Below, one piece after another: positions 44,401-51,785 of a DNA stretch of 64,000 nt. Made by a program: the position numbers and the translations under genes. The stretch covers positions 4,475,107-4,539,106 of the forward strand of contig OY759225.1 in assembly GCA_963662175.1 (NCBI GenBank), written 5' to 3'. Within the stretch, counting starts at the first letter, position 1. The number at the start of each line of letters is the position of its first letter. The notes beneath the pieces are model-generated. The model ran no database searches. It had not been told where the DNA came from and saw nothing but the letters and a program-made list of their open reading frames with translations. The DNA is from Aradus depressus (Eukaryota; Arthropoda; Insecta; Hemiptera; Aradidae).

Positions 44401-47360
44401 CTAAATTTTGCCTACCCTAAATTTTTATTCACCTAGGGCAGGGGTCTTTAACGAGTACCTGACATCGTACAGGCTCGGGACCATCGCTTAACGTCCCATC
44501 CGAAGGACGGCGTGCTTAAGTTTATTTTACCTCCCAAATAAAATAAACTAAAAGGCCTCGGTCGGGTTTCGAACCCAAGATCTTGAGTTCAGAAGGCAAG
44601 CACGCATACCACTGAGCTACCGGAGCCCTCATTACCTTTTGTATTATAATCGTGCAGAAAACCGAGATCGAGTTTTTAACGGATTTTCAAGTTTCAAGGT
44701 CCCCTGAATACATTATGATACATTTTCGTGATGATGACTCTTGGGTGTGTGTATGTCATTGCAACTTTTTGAGCACTTTAACTAACGGATGATTAAAGCT
44801 AAAACTTGAAATTTGAGGTGAAGATTTCACATTTGCTAACTTAGATCTGATTAGATTTTGGCCGAAATCAGACGAAGATAAGGCCACTTTACATCTGGGT
44901 CTAAGTACATTTTACAATATACTGGTTATATTTATGACCTAATCAAAAATTTTTCCAAATGAATATTGTACAGAAAACTACAGAAAAGGTACATTGTGTA
45001 CAGAAAATAATTTTTTTCGAAGGCCGACTAGTTCGAGAGATATATGTCAAAAACAGTCTTAAAATGTGTTGAAACAGATAATTTTAAATGAAAAGGTTCA
45101 ATCGAAGCCAATATAGCCCAAGCGTCACCTCAAGTATTGACTACTGGCCAAGCAAACTATGATGCAGAGCTCTATAAAACCTTGATCAGGCCTGTCCTGA
45201 TCTATGAGGCAGAGACCTGGACGATGACAAGAGCAGACGAGAGAAGCCTTGAGATATTCGAAAGAAAGATTCTGCAGAGGAATGGTCCGGTCCACGAAAA
45301 CGGCCATTTTATAATTTATTTATTTATTTCTACTGGCAAAGCCTACACAAGAAAAAAAAAAAATATATATATATATAATAAAATAAAACAAAATAAATGG
45401 TTTACAAATAATCTCATAAAATACATCATAAATAAAACAAAAATTAAAATAAATTATTTTGATTTGTACAAATATAACAATTATTTAAAATTTACTTTAA
45501 TTAACAGACACTTAAATATTACAATTTGGTTATAAAATTAACAATATATTAATAATTATGGAAACAATAAAAGAAAAACGGGTAAGTAATAGCTAGGAAT
45601 AATAATAAATGAAGAATGTAAAAAACAAACAAACATAAATATATGAGTGTAAGACAACTATTGTATAATTTAAAAAGTACTATAATGCTTATATCGCCAT
45701 TTCTAAACAATTGATTTAATAGCATTAATATTGTCTATGAAAAAGTCAAATTTATCAGAAATACTATTAGCAAGCCTTTGAAATCGATCTATGGGGGAAT
45801 AGAACCCATAATCAGTATAATGAAAATTAGGTGAGAAGGGGAGGAATTAACGACAAGTACGTGAGGGAATATTGAAATTTACAAGCGAACGTAGATGCGG
45901 ACAGTCAATTGTATTGTTTAATAATTTGAAAAGGAAAGATAAATCGGCTTTGATTCGTCTTGACTCCAGAGTGTCTAATTTAAGAGAAGAGAGAAAGATA
46001 TTTTAGTCGATATTACGTACAGATGATCCTCATTGGAATGCAACATATCGAAGGAATTTGTGTTGTACTTTTTCAACAGTATGAATATAGGTAACCTTAT
46101 AAGGAGACCATATAGAGGAAGCATACTCAATTAATTAAGTCTGGGGAGACTTGGATGGGCAGGCCATGTGCAGAGGATGTAGAATCCTGACACCTTTTGA
46201 AATGATGCCGGAGGGAAACAGAGGATGAGAAAGGGCCAGGAAGAGATGAATGTACGCAGTCGAAGGGGACGCAAGGAACCTTGGGCTGCGAAACTGGAGA
46301 ACGTATGCTCTGGACTGAAATCTTTTAGGGTAGTCTCTGGAGGCAGCCAAGGCTCGAATGGGGCTGTAGCGCCGAGGATGATGTGTGGTAAAAAAAGGGG
46401 GTTTAAGTGTTAATCTTAAATAAATGATAAATAAATAAATATATAATTAATAATAATGAAATAAATAAACCATAATAAATTACCACATTTCCTGTAGAAA
46501 TTTTATCTCTTTTCTTTTACTAAATTTTGATTTCTACGGTAGTTTTTTGAAAAGGGGCCCTAAAAAGATATCAAAAGTTCAAGACGTGCAATTTTAAAGA
46601 AAGTGCACGTATTAAAAAAAATGCAATTTACAAACTTTTCACTTGGATTTTTAAAGAGATGCCATTTTTAATAATTTTAAACAAGATTAAATCTAATCCA
46701 AAGGTTTTCAAATAATCTTACTGGTCCAACAGGAAAATTAATAGAACAGAATTTACGAGAACAAATATTGGGTTTATTTTCTTAAATCTACATTATTAAA
46801 ATTAAAAAACTAAACATTGAAACAAACAAACATCATAAGAAAAATCGTAAAAACTAAATTCTTAACACTAATTCAATCTTTTTTTTGTTTTATATTTTGA
46901 CCATTTTTTAAAATTTAAGTTATATATTTCTGGGCATATATTCTGTACATATAAACAACTAAAAGTACCTTCTTTTTGGATCAATTTCACCGTCAATTCA
47001 CTCCTAATTAGGTCCTTATATCTTAAGCCTAAACACCACACTCTAACTGTTTCACTCAGACCGACTCCATTCCTAGGCCTCGACTCTCTCTACACACACT
47101 AAAAAAACAGCTGATGTCCGTGTTTTGTTTTTTACTGGCATTTGTTTTAAAATAAATGGTTTCTTATTATTTATTTACTAATTCAGTTTCTTTTTATAAA
47201 AAAAATAAATATAATTAATTTTTTTTAATTATTAATAATTGAATGTGTGTATTATTTTTATACATCACAGATGATGATTCCTAAATAATAAATAATTACC
47301 TGAAAACACCACAGCTAGTAAAAAGGAAATGAAAATTTTTGGTAGTGACGGAGGAATCAT
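26290..47360 (-). CDS. WSC-A: secreted protein with four WSC domains, complete, nine exons
   Basis: The exons, in transcription order, are 47360-47300, 43440-43281, 41976-41837, 40104-39933, 38394-38258, 32176-32014, 28709-28579, 27839-27683 and 26434-26290. They total 1266 bases, an exact 422 codons. Residues 1-20 form a signal peptide (MIPPSLPKIFISFLLAVVFS). Four WSC domains follow, each with eight cysteines in the order GC(F/Y), C-x3-C, C-x-C, C, C, C, and each ending (S/G/L)VY. WSC modules are carbohydrate-binding type domains known from fungal wall sensors and animal Kremen, polycystin and xylosyltransferase. There is no membrane segment or anchor after the last domain, so an extracellular soluble protein is inferred. 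Function is unknown; glycan binding is a family-based guess. It was not recognised as any named gene. Every domain is split over two exons with phases 1-2-1. Introns of 0.7-6.1 kb contain two large satellites. Confidence 0.88.
26505..26765. repeat. Palindromic element with two hammerhead-like motifs
   Basis: Two inverted arms, each with gtggatgtgtgtgg or its variant. The arm at 26543-26586 (minus) has CTGAAGA, a GGAAA/TTTCC stem and CGAAACGTTGGCC, while the arm at 26684-26727 (plus) has a damaged core (CTAAAAA). It lies in WSC-A intron 8 and is related to 14110-14355. Confidence 0.55.
26870..27590 (-). repeat. PER copy with an internal tandem of about 19 bp
   Basis: The family ends (cgaattaatcaattaagttt near 26899) and the body (cattacatcggcagttattg) flank a tandem of ccccttctgatctcc units at 27052-27295. 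The tandem lies where other copies have a single stretch of gggg and ctcaactcaaa. Confidence 0.7.
27683..27839 (-). CDS. WSC-A exon 8: WSC domain 4, first half
   Basis: The acceptor is gtgtttcag and the donor is GTAAGA. It encodes KYVGCYSDQKKARTF, later NNTPQVCIDHCIAEGYSYAA. The length of 157 bases equals the matching WSC-B exon. Confidence 0.88.
27971..28243 (+). repeat. SINE-1 fragment
   Basis: Plus-strand copy with a truncated head (the B-box side gaggcccttagtttatttta) and a complete 3' body ending gggcatgagtcataat. Confidence 0.8.
28579..28709 (-). CDS. WSC-A exon 7: WSC domain 3, second half
   Basis: The acceptor is tgacacag and the donor is GTAAGT. It encodes TQCYCADTFDEDH, CDLACSGETRNICGGRNANS and VYKLN. 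The length of 131 bases equals the matching exon of WSC-B. Confidence 0.88.
28806..28930 (-). repeat. PER copy end, adjoining the 128-bp satellite
   Basis: It contains acgaattaatcaattaact and gtttgcgctaatattcaac and then passes without a break into the first 128-bp unit. Confidence 0.65.
28921..30072 (+). repeat. 128-bp tandem array, nine copies
   Basis: Units begin ttgtgacttacataaagg and include aggtcacttagtgtgtaaag. They recur at exact 128-base spacing (28921, 29049, 29177, 29305 ... 29945). The array lies in WSC-A intron 6, between exon 6 and exon 7. Confidence 0.92.
30080..30595 (+). repeat. LINE 3' end fragment
   Basis: A T-rich region ending ccagaatacaatttattttc and atttcat; the reverse complement of this end occurs at about 35920 and 51340. 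It is the 3' tail of a non-LTR element family ending in a TTTCAT-like repeat. Confidence 0.5.
30647..30846 (-). repeat. SINE-1 copy with internal deletion
   Basis: The tail end is at 30650 and the tRNA head at 30846, but most of the body between ggtggacatg and cacctcccagataaa is gone. Confidence 0.8.
30974..31012 (+). ncRNA. Hammerhead-like motif, mutated core
   Basis: The same type as 917-955, but the core reads TTGACGA instead of CTGACGA, so cleavage is probably lost. GAAACCGGTA and the TGTG/CACA stem I are intact. Confidence 0.45.
31083..31294 (+). repeat. SINE-1 fragment
   Basis: Plus-strand body and tail from ggatgggacgttaagcg to gggcatgagtcataataa; the tRNA head is absent. Confidence 0.8.
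31325..31560 (-). pseudogene. Fragment of a basic-region ORF typical of transposons
   Basis: In shifting minus-strand frames, MNRKYARNYRKRKSEE then KPKKSSAEQMQELRQHRKE can be read, separated by a stop. Such Arg/Lys-rich KSSAEQM-type openings are typical of mobile-element ORFs. It is broken by frameshift, lies in WSC-A intron 6, and the family is not certain. Confidence 0.35.
32014..32176 (-). CDS. WSC-A exon 6: WSC domain 3, first half
   Basis: The acceptor is attttccag and the donor is GTATCA. It encodes NYEGCFKAPSDDRVF, later LTPRRCAEYCFDSSYTVAAL. Phase 1 in, phase 2 out. Confidence 0.88.
32238..32430 (+). repeat. PER copy, left part (seed of the 56-bp satellite)
   Basis: It starts with ttcccagctatacgaggta and runs through gttttcaacggtttctgtg and tcagtcaaatcgaccaaag, then enters the 56-bp array at the gggggaaggctcaacagaaa position. 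Confidence 0.7.
32422..35672 (+). repeat. 56-bp satellite, 58 copies, with a 784-bp higher-order duplication
   Basis: The unit contains aaggctcaacagaaagact and gtcatgtaaagaagagttg; spacing is exactly 56 bases throughout and divergence is very low. Three rare variants recur at the same 784-base offset (14 monomers): aaatactct at 33057 and 33841, ggggaaagg at 33209 and 33993, and aatgggg at 33375 and 34159. The array lies in WSC-A intron 5. Confidence 0.95.
35695..35895 (-). repeat. PER fragment
   Basis: gaatcaccgacaatgtactt and cgaattaatcaattaacg mark the family's other end, in opposite orientation to the copy that seeds the 56-bp array. Confidence 0.6.
35920..36395 (-). repeat. LINE 3' end and ORF2 terminus
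   Basis: Minus strand: [12 protein letters not shown] then SLLFHYLLTQQTSDS, followed by a 3' UTR to attctgggacatacgtcccc. The same 3' end is at 51325-51785. The 103-bp satellite begins upstream of it in the same frame of reference. Confidence 0.6.
36340..38052 (-). repeat. 103-bp satellite derived from a LINE ORF2 tail, about 16 copies
   Basis: Units carry agttccagagggagttagc and ggagttgtggtaggttgttg at 103-base spacing (36361, 36464, 36567 ...). On the minus strand one frame reads [19 protein letters not shown] then SLPLQI, matching the LINE sequence on both flanks. The unit length is not a multiple of three, so the open frames across it are not genes. Located in WSC-A intron 5. Confidence 0.85.
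38090..38215 (-). pseudogene. LINE ORF2 fragment upstream of the 103-bp array
   Basis: Minus strand: QSSSYTDLKW then [19 protein letters not shown], the same text as the plus-strand fragment at 11560-11640. It joins the 103-bp array, showing that the array is embedded in a LINE insertion. Confidence 0.6.
38258..38394 (-). CDS. WSC-A exon 5: WSC domain 2, second half
   Basis: The acceptor is tgttccag and the donor is GTAATT. It encodes NKCRCGHTLEG, CKKECSGYNKLTCGDKSK and SSVYRTNAN. A LINE fragment begins within about 40 bases downstream of the donor. Confidence 0.88.
38745..39062 (-). repeat. SINE-1, near full-length with TTAGG-type tail
   Basis: Minus strand; the head ends at 39062 and the tail taggttaggttagg is at 38746. 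A small deletion lies before the B-box. Located in WSC-A intron 4. Confidence 0.85.
39139..39415 (+). repeat. Two SINE-1 fragments in tandem
   Basis: The first (39139-39303) lacks part of the body, and the second (39318-39415) repeats the 3' end. Both finish gggcatgagtc. Confidence 0.75.
39933..40104 (-). CDS. WSC-A exon 4: WSC domain 2, first half
   Basis: The acceptor is aaatttcag and the donor is GTAAAT. It encodes NYKGCYKNFYTEK, later LTPELCVGYCFRHGFDYAGA. Phase 1 in, phase 2 out. Confidence 0.88.
40620..40949 (+). repeat. SINE-1, full-length copy
   Basis: The tRNA-like head at 40623-40699 has an A-box tagctcagtggta and a B-box gggttcgaaaccc; the body is mildly degenerate and the tail is aacctaacct. 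Located in WSC-A intron 3. Confidence 0.85.
41837..41976 (-). CDS. WSC-A exon 3: WSC domain 1, second half
   Basis: The acceptor is tctttgcag. It encodes TDCYCSEERPHF, CNSPCKGDTTKMCGGERR and VGVYTLD. Two donors are possible; GTTCGT after 41837 keeps the frame into exon 4, whereas the stronger-looking GTACTA five bases on would shift it, so the former is chosen. Confidence 0.8.
42053..42540 (+). repeat. 120-bp tandem array, four copies
   Basis: gtgtcacttatcc recurs at 42053, 42173, 42293, 42413 and 42533; the unit includes ctcaccgtctacattacatt. Located in WSC-A intron 2, abutting a PER copy. Confidence 0.92.
42612..42990 (+). repeat. PER copy, well preserved
   Basis: The terminal hairpin (cccagctatacgaagtatag) is followed by ttatgtaatcggtcaaaaag, then the internal aaatcgaccaaatggagg with ggggcttaactcaaaa, and the other end attgaatattagcg and acgttctggagaagtacat-like sequence. 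This copy shows the element with no tandem expansion. Confidence 0.75.
43281..43440 (-). CDS. WSC-A exon 2: WSC domain 1, first half
   Basis: The acceptor is ctaatttcag and the donor is GTAAAC. It encodes AQCSHYIGCFREA, later LTPENCVQHCKSHGYGYAGV, and ends in phase 2. Confidence 0.88.
43560..43920 (+). pseudogene. LINE ORF2 C-terminal fragment (R1/I-like), frameshifted
   Basis: One frame reads WQQDWSRSSNGRRTYAYFPD, then HWMSQILSGHGDF; it continues in another frame as AEFVVLDYPLYDQAREELIR. This is the post-reverse-transcriptase segment with its zinc-knuckle area, typical of R1 or I type elements. At least one frameshift breaks it. Located in WSC-A intron 1. Confidence 0.65.
44284..44630 (-). 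repeat. SINE-1, full-length copy with TTAGG-type tail
   Basis: Minus strand; the head ends at 44630, the B-box area is gggtttcgaacccaagatc on the plus strand, and the tail taggttaggttagg is at 44284. Located in WSC-A intron 1. Confidence 0.85.
45140..46400 (+). pseudogene. LINE ORF2 C-terminal part, split by a nested LINE
   Basis: Plus strand: ELYKTLIRPVLIYEAETWTM then RSLEIFERKILQRNGPV ends at about 45300, and the same reading resumes near 46140 with LGRLGWAGHVQRM and GRKEPWAAKLENV. The two halves are consecutive parts of a reverse-transcriptase C-terminus in non-LTR elements. The gap (45305-46135) is a second element in the opposite direction. Confidence 0.6.
45305..46135 (-). mobile_element. 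Nested LINE fragment
   Basis: Minus strand from 46135: EYASSIWSPYKVTYIHTVEK then VQHKFLRYVAF, and further SLKLDTLESRRIKADLSFLF and LLNNTIDCPHLRSL, a LINE ORF2 tail with a stop and gaps. It ends in an AT-rich 3' region near 45305. It interrupts the older LINE on the plus strand. Confidence 0.6.
46447..47273. repeat. Long inverted repeat, left arm
   Basis: Matches, in reverse complement, 47688-48249 continued at 50277-50540. Marker pairs: cagctgatgtccgtgttttg against aaacacgaccatcagctg; gaccattttttaaaattt; ctggtccaacagg against cctgttggtccag; aagtgcacgt against acgtgcactt. The arm lies in WSC-A intron 1, ending 27 bases downstream of exon 1. Confidence 0.85.
47300..47360 (-). CDS. WSC-A exon 1: start codon and signal peptide
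   Basis: The ATG is at 47360-47358 and the donor GTAATT follows 47300. It encodes a 20-residue hydrophobic signal peptide ending AVVFS and leaves in phase 1. The ATG was chosen because a TATA box lies about 45 bases upstream and the frame and phase fit exon 2 exactly. Confidence 0.85.
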
Positions 47361-47401
47361 TTTGAGTAGTTCAAAAAAGGACCGAACTAAGAGATTCAAG
47401 C

Positions 47402-47409
47402 TTTATATA
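47402..47409 (-). promoter_or_regulatory. Candidate TATA box of WSC-A
   Basis: Minus-strand TATATAAA lies about 42 bases upstream of the ATG, leaving room for a start site near 47378 and a very short 5' UTR. Confidence 0.5.
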
Positions 47410-47687
47410 CCATTATGTTTTTATGTACAAACAATTTATGAATAAACAATTATAAAACACATATGTGTGAACAAATATGACGCTTTAGCACAATGATAGG
47501 TACGTATATTAATTTACATAGTTGACAATAGCTCTCAAAGCAGACGGCCTATTGTTTGTTTAATAAGAATCTTCTCAAGGCCCACTCTTTGTAATAGTTT
47601 CAAAAATATATTTTCATTGATTTAGCTATCAAAATGCTGGCATTCCACAAGTTAGTATCCTGGGTCCTATCCTCTACACAATATACT

Positions 47688-48249
47688 GTGATGTATAAAA
47701 CAAAATACACACATTTAAATTACTAATAATAAAAAAAAAAATTAATTAGATAGGTACCTATATTTATTTTTCTATAAAAAAACAATTTTCTTTTAAAACA
47801 AATGCCTGTAGAAAACAAAACACGACCATCAGCTGTTTTTAGTGTGTGGAGAGACGAGTCGAGGCCTGGGTTGAATGGAGACGGTCTGAGTGAAGAATGA
47901 AAGTTGTGTTTAGGCTTAAACTAAATAGGAGTGAATTGACGGTGAAATTGTTCCCAAAAGAAGGTACTGTTGTTTTTTTTATATGTTCAGGACATATGCC
48001 CAGAAATATATAACTTAAATTTAAAGAATGTCCAAAATATAAAACAGAAAAAAAATTGAAAAAGTTTTTAAGATTTTTCATTTGATTTTTATTTGTTTCA
48101 ATGTTTAGTTTTTTTATTTAACAATGTGGATGATTTAAAAAAATAAACCCAAACTATTTCTTCTCGTAAATTATATTCTATTCATTTTCCCTGTTGGTCC
48201 AGTAAGATTATTTTTTAAAAAAACCTTTGGATTAGATTAAATGTTATTT
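47688..48249. repeat. Long inverted repeat, right arm (first part)
   Basis: Reverse-complement partner of the left arm, starting ctgtgatgtataaaac. It is interrupted at 48249 by the Penelope-like insertion and resumes at 50277. It lies upstream of the WSC-A promoter. Confidence 0.85.
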
Positions 48250-48310
48250 GAACTTGAAAGAAATAAAACTTGTTTATTTATGATATTGTCTAATTTCACT
48301 AACTATATTT

Positions 48311-48351
48311 ACATGGGAGTACTTTCGGTATTTCTACCATCCTCAGCCAAA
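48311..48351 (-). ncRNA. Hammerhead-like motif, left end of the Penelope-like insertion
   Basis: Minus strand: CTGAGGA, a perfect stem GGTA/TACC closed by GAAA, then GAAA, palindrome GTAC, and TC as cleavage-type bases. TTTTGG and CCATG give a weak stem I. One extra base lies before stem II. Confidence 0.5.
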
Positions 48352-48849
48352 AGCATAAAAGATAAGACTAAGTTAACATTTCATCTTGGCTTGCAACAAG
48401 TACACTAACGGTAGGGATCAACTGTGGAGAGCAATAACACAGACTGACTGCCCACTACCGGCTAACTTACAAACAATACTGTCACATAACGAACACGACT
48501 TATACTTGGAATTATACAGCTACATTAAGACAAACAACATTACTCTGTGAACACACATACATACGTACAGACACAAACAAGAACACACTACTGACTTATA
48601 AGACACACTGATGACTTATAACATATTAATTAATAATGGCCAATGTGCACGTTCAATAAGGTAAAAAAAAAAAAAAAAAAAAAAAAGTTAACATTACAGA
48701 ATGTCAGCCTCTCGAGGAACCCCTGATTCGCCTGTTCATTGTTAATGCATTATATTCTACAATATTACCTAGATCTTAGAAGGGGTCACACATTTGAAAT
48801 ATGGGGACCGCCTTGTCATAAAATATCTCACAGCTTGACAATTTAGCTT

Positions 48850-50060
48850 AGTTAAGGGGGCTCCACATGCAACGGAAAATCCGAAGGCATGCCTCAAGGC
48901 GCCGGGCCTTGAGGCGAACCCAAATAGTGGGGGGTCTCCACACACTACGGAATATCCGAAGGCCAGCCTTAAGGCACTCCAGTATATCGGTGTATTCACA
49001 TTTTTTGAGTGTGAATACGAGTGTATTCATATTTTTTGACTGTGAATATCAGTGTATTCACATTTTTTGGGTGTGAATACGAGTGTATTCATATTTTTTG
49101 GCTGTGAATACGAATATATTAGTATTCATATGTGTTCGTACCTGAAAATACAATTGTATTCGTATTCGAAAATGCGAATACGAATGTATTTGTATTCGTA
49201 TTCGCAGATGGGGGTCCTGTGAATAAAATTCATATTCGTATTCACAAATAAGGTTCTGTGAATAATATACGTATTCATATATATTTGATAGAATATTAAT
49301 TAATAACAATTCATATAGATATTTGATGCCTGTAGATGGGTCGAAAGTGTGGCTATTGTCAATTATGTGGGTCGCGAATGTAGAACGGTTTCCTCGGTTC
49401 TTTATTTCGGCCGTGTGTTCTTTAATTCTTTCCCTAAAACGACATCCTGTCTGTCCAATGTATAATTGACTGCACGTCGCCCAAAAAGCAGGCTACTTAA
49501 TAGCTTAGAACAATTAGAAATAAATAAAGCTAACAAAAGGAACATTTGTATGAATGACCAAATTTATTTCAACTATTCCCCTTTGTTAACACCCTAAACC
49601 AGTTCTGTTTCCACATATATGTTTGTATTATCTGTTATTAATATTTGGTTCCACATATCTGTTTCAAGTTATCTAAATCTTAGCATTATTATTAATTTTA
49701 TTTCTATTTTTATTATTTACTTGTATTTGTACTTATTTATTTGTTATTTTTCCACGTATTAGTCTAGTGACATTGTTTTATGTAAATTTAGAACTAGGTT
49801 TTGTTAAGAAATATTTCATGAGTTAGCTAACGGTACAGCCGGGGGACTCCCAAGTTTTAACACGGTCCGATCGGCCTTGAGACGAGAGGCCTTGAGGCAA
49901 AACGAATGAGATTTTGTATTGAAATTTCCGGCCTCCAGACGTAAGATCCGCAGGAATACCTCAACAGAATTCTCCCTCCACACATAGAGGTTCGCCTCAA
50001 GGCCCGGCGCCTTGAGGCATGCCTTCGGATTTTCCGTTGCGTGTGGAGCCCCCTTTAGGA
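48850..50060. repeat. Inner inverted repeat pair with a tandem centre
   Basis: Left arm 48850-48925 and right arm 49985-50060 share ctccacatgcaacggaaaat and gcctcaaggcgccgggcc in inverted order. Between them, at 48985-49260, repeated gtgaatacgagtgtattca units occur. It is probably an older foldback element inside the insertion. Confidence 0.7.
49262..49492 (-). pseudogene. GIY-YIG endonuclease fragment of a Penelope-like element
   Basis: Minus strand reads AFWATCSQLYIGQTGCRFRE, then RIKEHTAEIKNRGNRSTF and ATHIIDNSHTF. YIGQTG, the R-x3-R-x3-H spacing and STFA-x-H are typical of the GIY-YIG endonuclease of Penelope-like retroelements. It runs out into the tandem sequence and has no reverse transcriptase attached. 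Confidence 0.7.
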
Positions 50061-50130
50061 ATGTCTGACGTCATGGGGAACACCAGGGGGGAGGGTAAGG
50101 GGTTCCTCGAGAGGTCTTATCTCTTATGCT

Positions 50131-50172
50131 TTTGGCTGAGGATGGTAGAAATACCGAAAGTACTCCCATGTA
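50131..50172 (+). ncRNA. Hammerhead-like motif, right end of the Penelope-like insertion
   Basis: Plus-strand mirror of 48311-48351, identical through core and stem II (CTGAGGA, GGTA/TACC, GAAA, GTAC, TC). Confidence 0.5.
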
Positions 50173-50276
50173 AATATAGTTAGTGAAATTAGACAATACC
50201 ATAAATAAACAAGTTTTATTTCTTTCAAGTTCATTTGAATTATTTCACAATATCTCTGCAATAATGTCAGTTTTCA

Positions 50277-50540
50277 TTAAATGTTATTGAAAAAAATTAA
50301 AAATGACATCTCTTAAGAAATCGAAATGAAAAGTTTGTTAATTGAATTTTTTTTTTAAATATACGTGCACTTTCTTAAAAATTGCACGTCTTGAACTTTT
50401 GATATTTTTTTAGGGCTCTTTTCGGAAATTACTGTAGAAATCAAAATTTAGTAAAAGAAAAGAGATAACATTTCTACAGGATATGTGGTAATTTATTGTT
50501 TTTTTATTTATTATTTTTTATTTTAATTATTATTAATTAA
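50277..50540. repeat. Long inverted repeat, right arm (second part)
   Basis: Continuation of the right arm after the insertion: acgtgcactttctta, gatatttttttagggctc and ctacaggatatgtggtaatt mirror 46447-46670. Confidence 0.85.
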
Positions 50541-50605
50541 TTAATTAAATTATTATTCAATTATTTTAATTTTACATTAACAATTTCTGTTTTACCACAA
50601 TACAC

Positions 50606-51008
50606 AGCTGATATCCCCACCCATCCATCAACACAACTCCACACATTTGCAGATGATACTGCAATCCTCTCTTCCATACTCAGTCCTATCATCCAGACAC
50701 CTCCAAGAACACCTGATATCTCTTGAGTCCTGGTACAAAAACTGGAGAGTGAAGGTGAACGACACGAAATCAGTTGACATCGTCTTCACCCTTCTTCGAA
50801 AATATACCTGCCCTCCAGTGTACCTTAACAACAATCCCATCCCTTTAAAAAACAAAGTCCGCTATCTAGGCCTCATACTCGACAAACGATTAACTTGGAA
50901 TCCTCACACGAGACTGAAAAGACAAGAAATGAACAGACGTTATAAACGTTTATTAAGACTACTACACAAAAGATCCAAATTAACGTTGAAAATTTTCTCG
51001 CTTAATTA
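50606..51008 (+). pseudogene. LINE reverse-transcriptase fragment (Jockey-like)
   Basis: The first frame has TFADDTAILSS, the catalytic [F/Y]ADD box of reverse transcriptase. After a frameshift it continues as ESWYKNWRVKVNDTKS, then VRYLGLILDKRLTWNPHTRL and KRLLRLLHKRSKL, ending at TAA 51005-51007. The YLG-x-L-D-x-L-W order is typical of Jockey and related clades. The rest of ORF2 is missing. Confidence 0.75.
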
Positions 51009-51324
51009 ATTTTGTCTTCGTTTTGTACAATCGAGCTTTAGTATTGAAGTTGCCAACATAAGTATGACATTAATCATATCAATAGTGAGGCGGGGACATC
51101 ATAAGCTCAGAATGCTTAGGGCATCGAATACTGTTATTCCAGCACTGGGTATACCATGATGAGACTCTTATAGGGGGCTGGTTCACAAACTACGTCACAC
51201 GCCTAGGGGGGGGGGGGGGAGGGGGTTTATAACTTATGTGATGATTGTATGTAACGTGTGATGGAGGGGGGGACTAAACAAAAAAATGACGTCACGTTTA
51301 TTATTACACTTTAAAATAAGGGCG

Positions 51325-51785
51325 TAATGAAATGAAATGAAAAATAATCTTTATTCTGGGACTTTCGTCCCCTAAGAATAATAACATAAGAAGTAGATAA
51401 AAGAGTACAAGTATCGACCCATTGAGACAGAATAAAAATAAAGGAAAAGAGGTCTCTAGTAATAAATATAAAATGTTAGAGAGAGGCAATGATTAAAACA
51501 ATAAAAAACTGGTGAAAATTAATGATAAAAATAAGAATAAAACAAAGTATGAATAATAATGTAAAACATAATAACAATAGTGAGTTATATAGGAATTTAA
51601 TCGCAAAAAAACTGGACAGATGAAACTGGAGTGTGACAATCTGTCCAGTGGAGTGAGAGACTTATAGGAAGACTAGAATTATCTCATAGGAGCCCGCCTT
51701 AGGAATCAGAGGTTTGCTGAGTTAGGAGATAATGGAAAAGTAAGGACTTAAATGAAAGAAGAGAAGGAGCATGGAGTAGACAATT
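51325..51785 (-). repeat. LINE 3' end
   Basis: The same 3' region as 35920-36340 (attctgggactttcgtcccc near 51351 and gatttgctgag-like sequence near 51715), ending on the minus strand in a TTTCAT-type repeat. Confidence 0.6.

Larger units (their letters stand above)
48250..50276. mobile_element. Penelope-like insertion with inverted hammerhead-bearing ends
   Basis: It is flanked by a 13-bp direct repeat attaaatgttatt (48237-48249 and 50277-50289 region), absent from the uninterrupted left arm, which supports it as target-site duplication. About 95-bp inverted ends share acttgaaagaaataaaact and ttagtgaaattagacaat and each carry a hammerhead-like motif. Inside are a GIY-YIG fragment (49262-49492), a second inverted pair (48850-48925 and 49985-50060) and an array of tgaatacgagtgtattc-like units. 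No reverse transcriptase is left. Confidence 0.65.
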
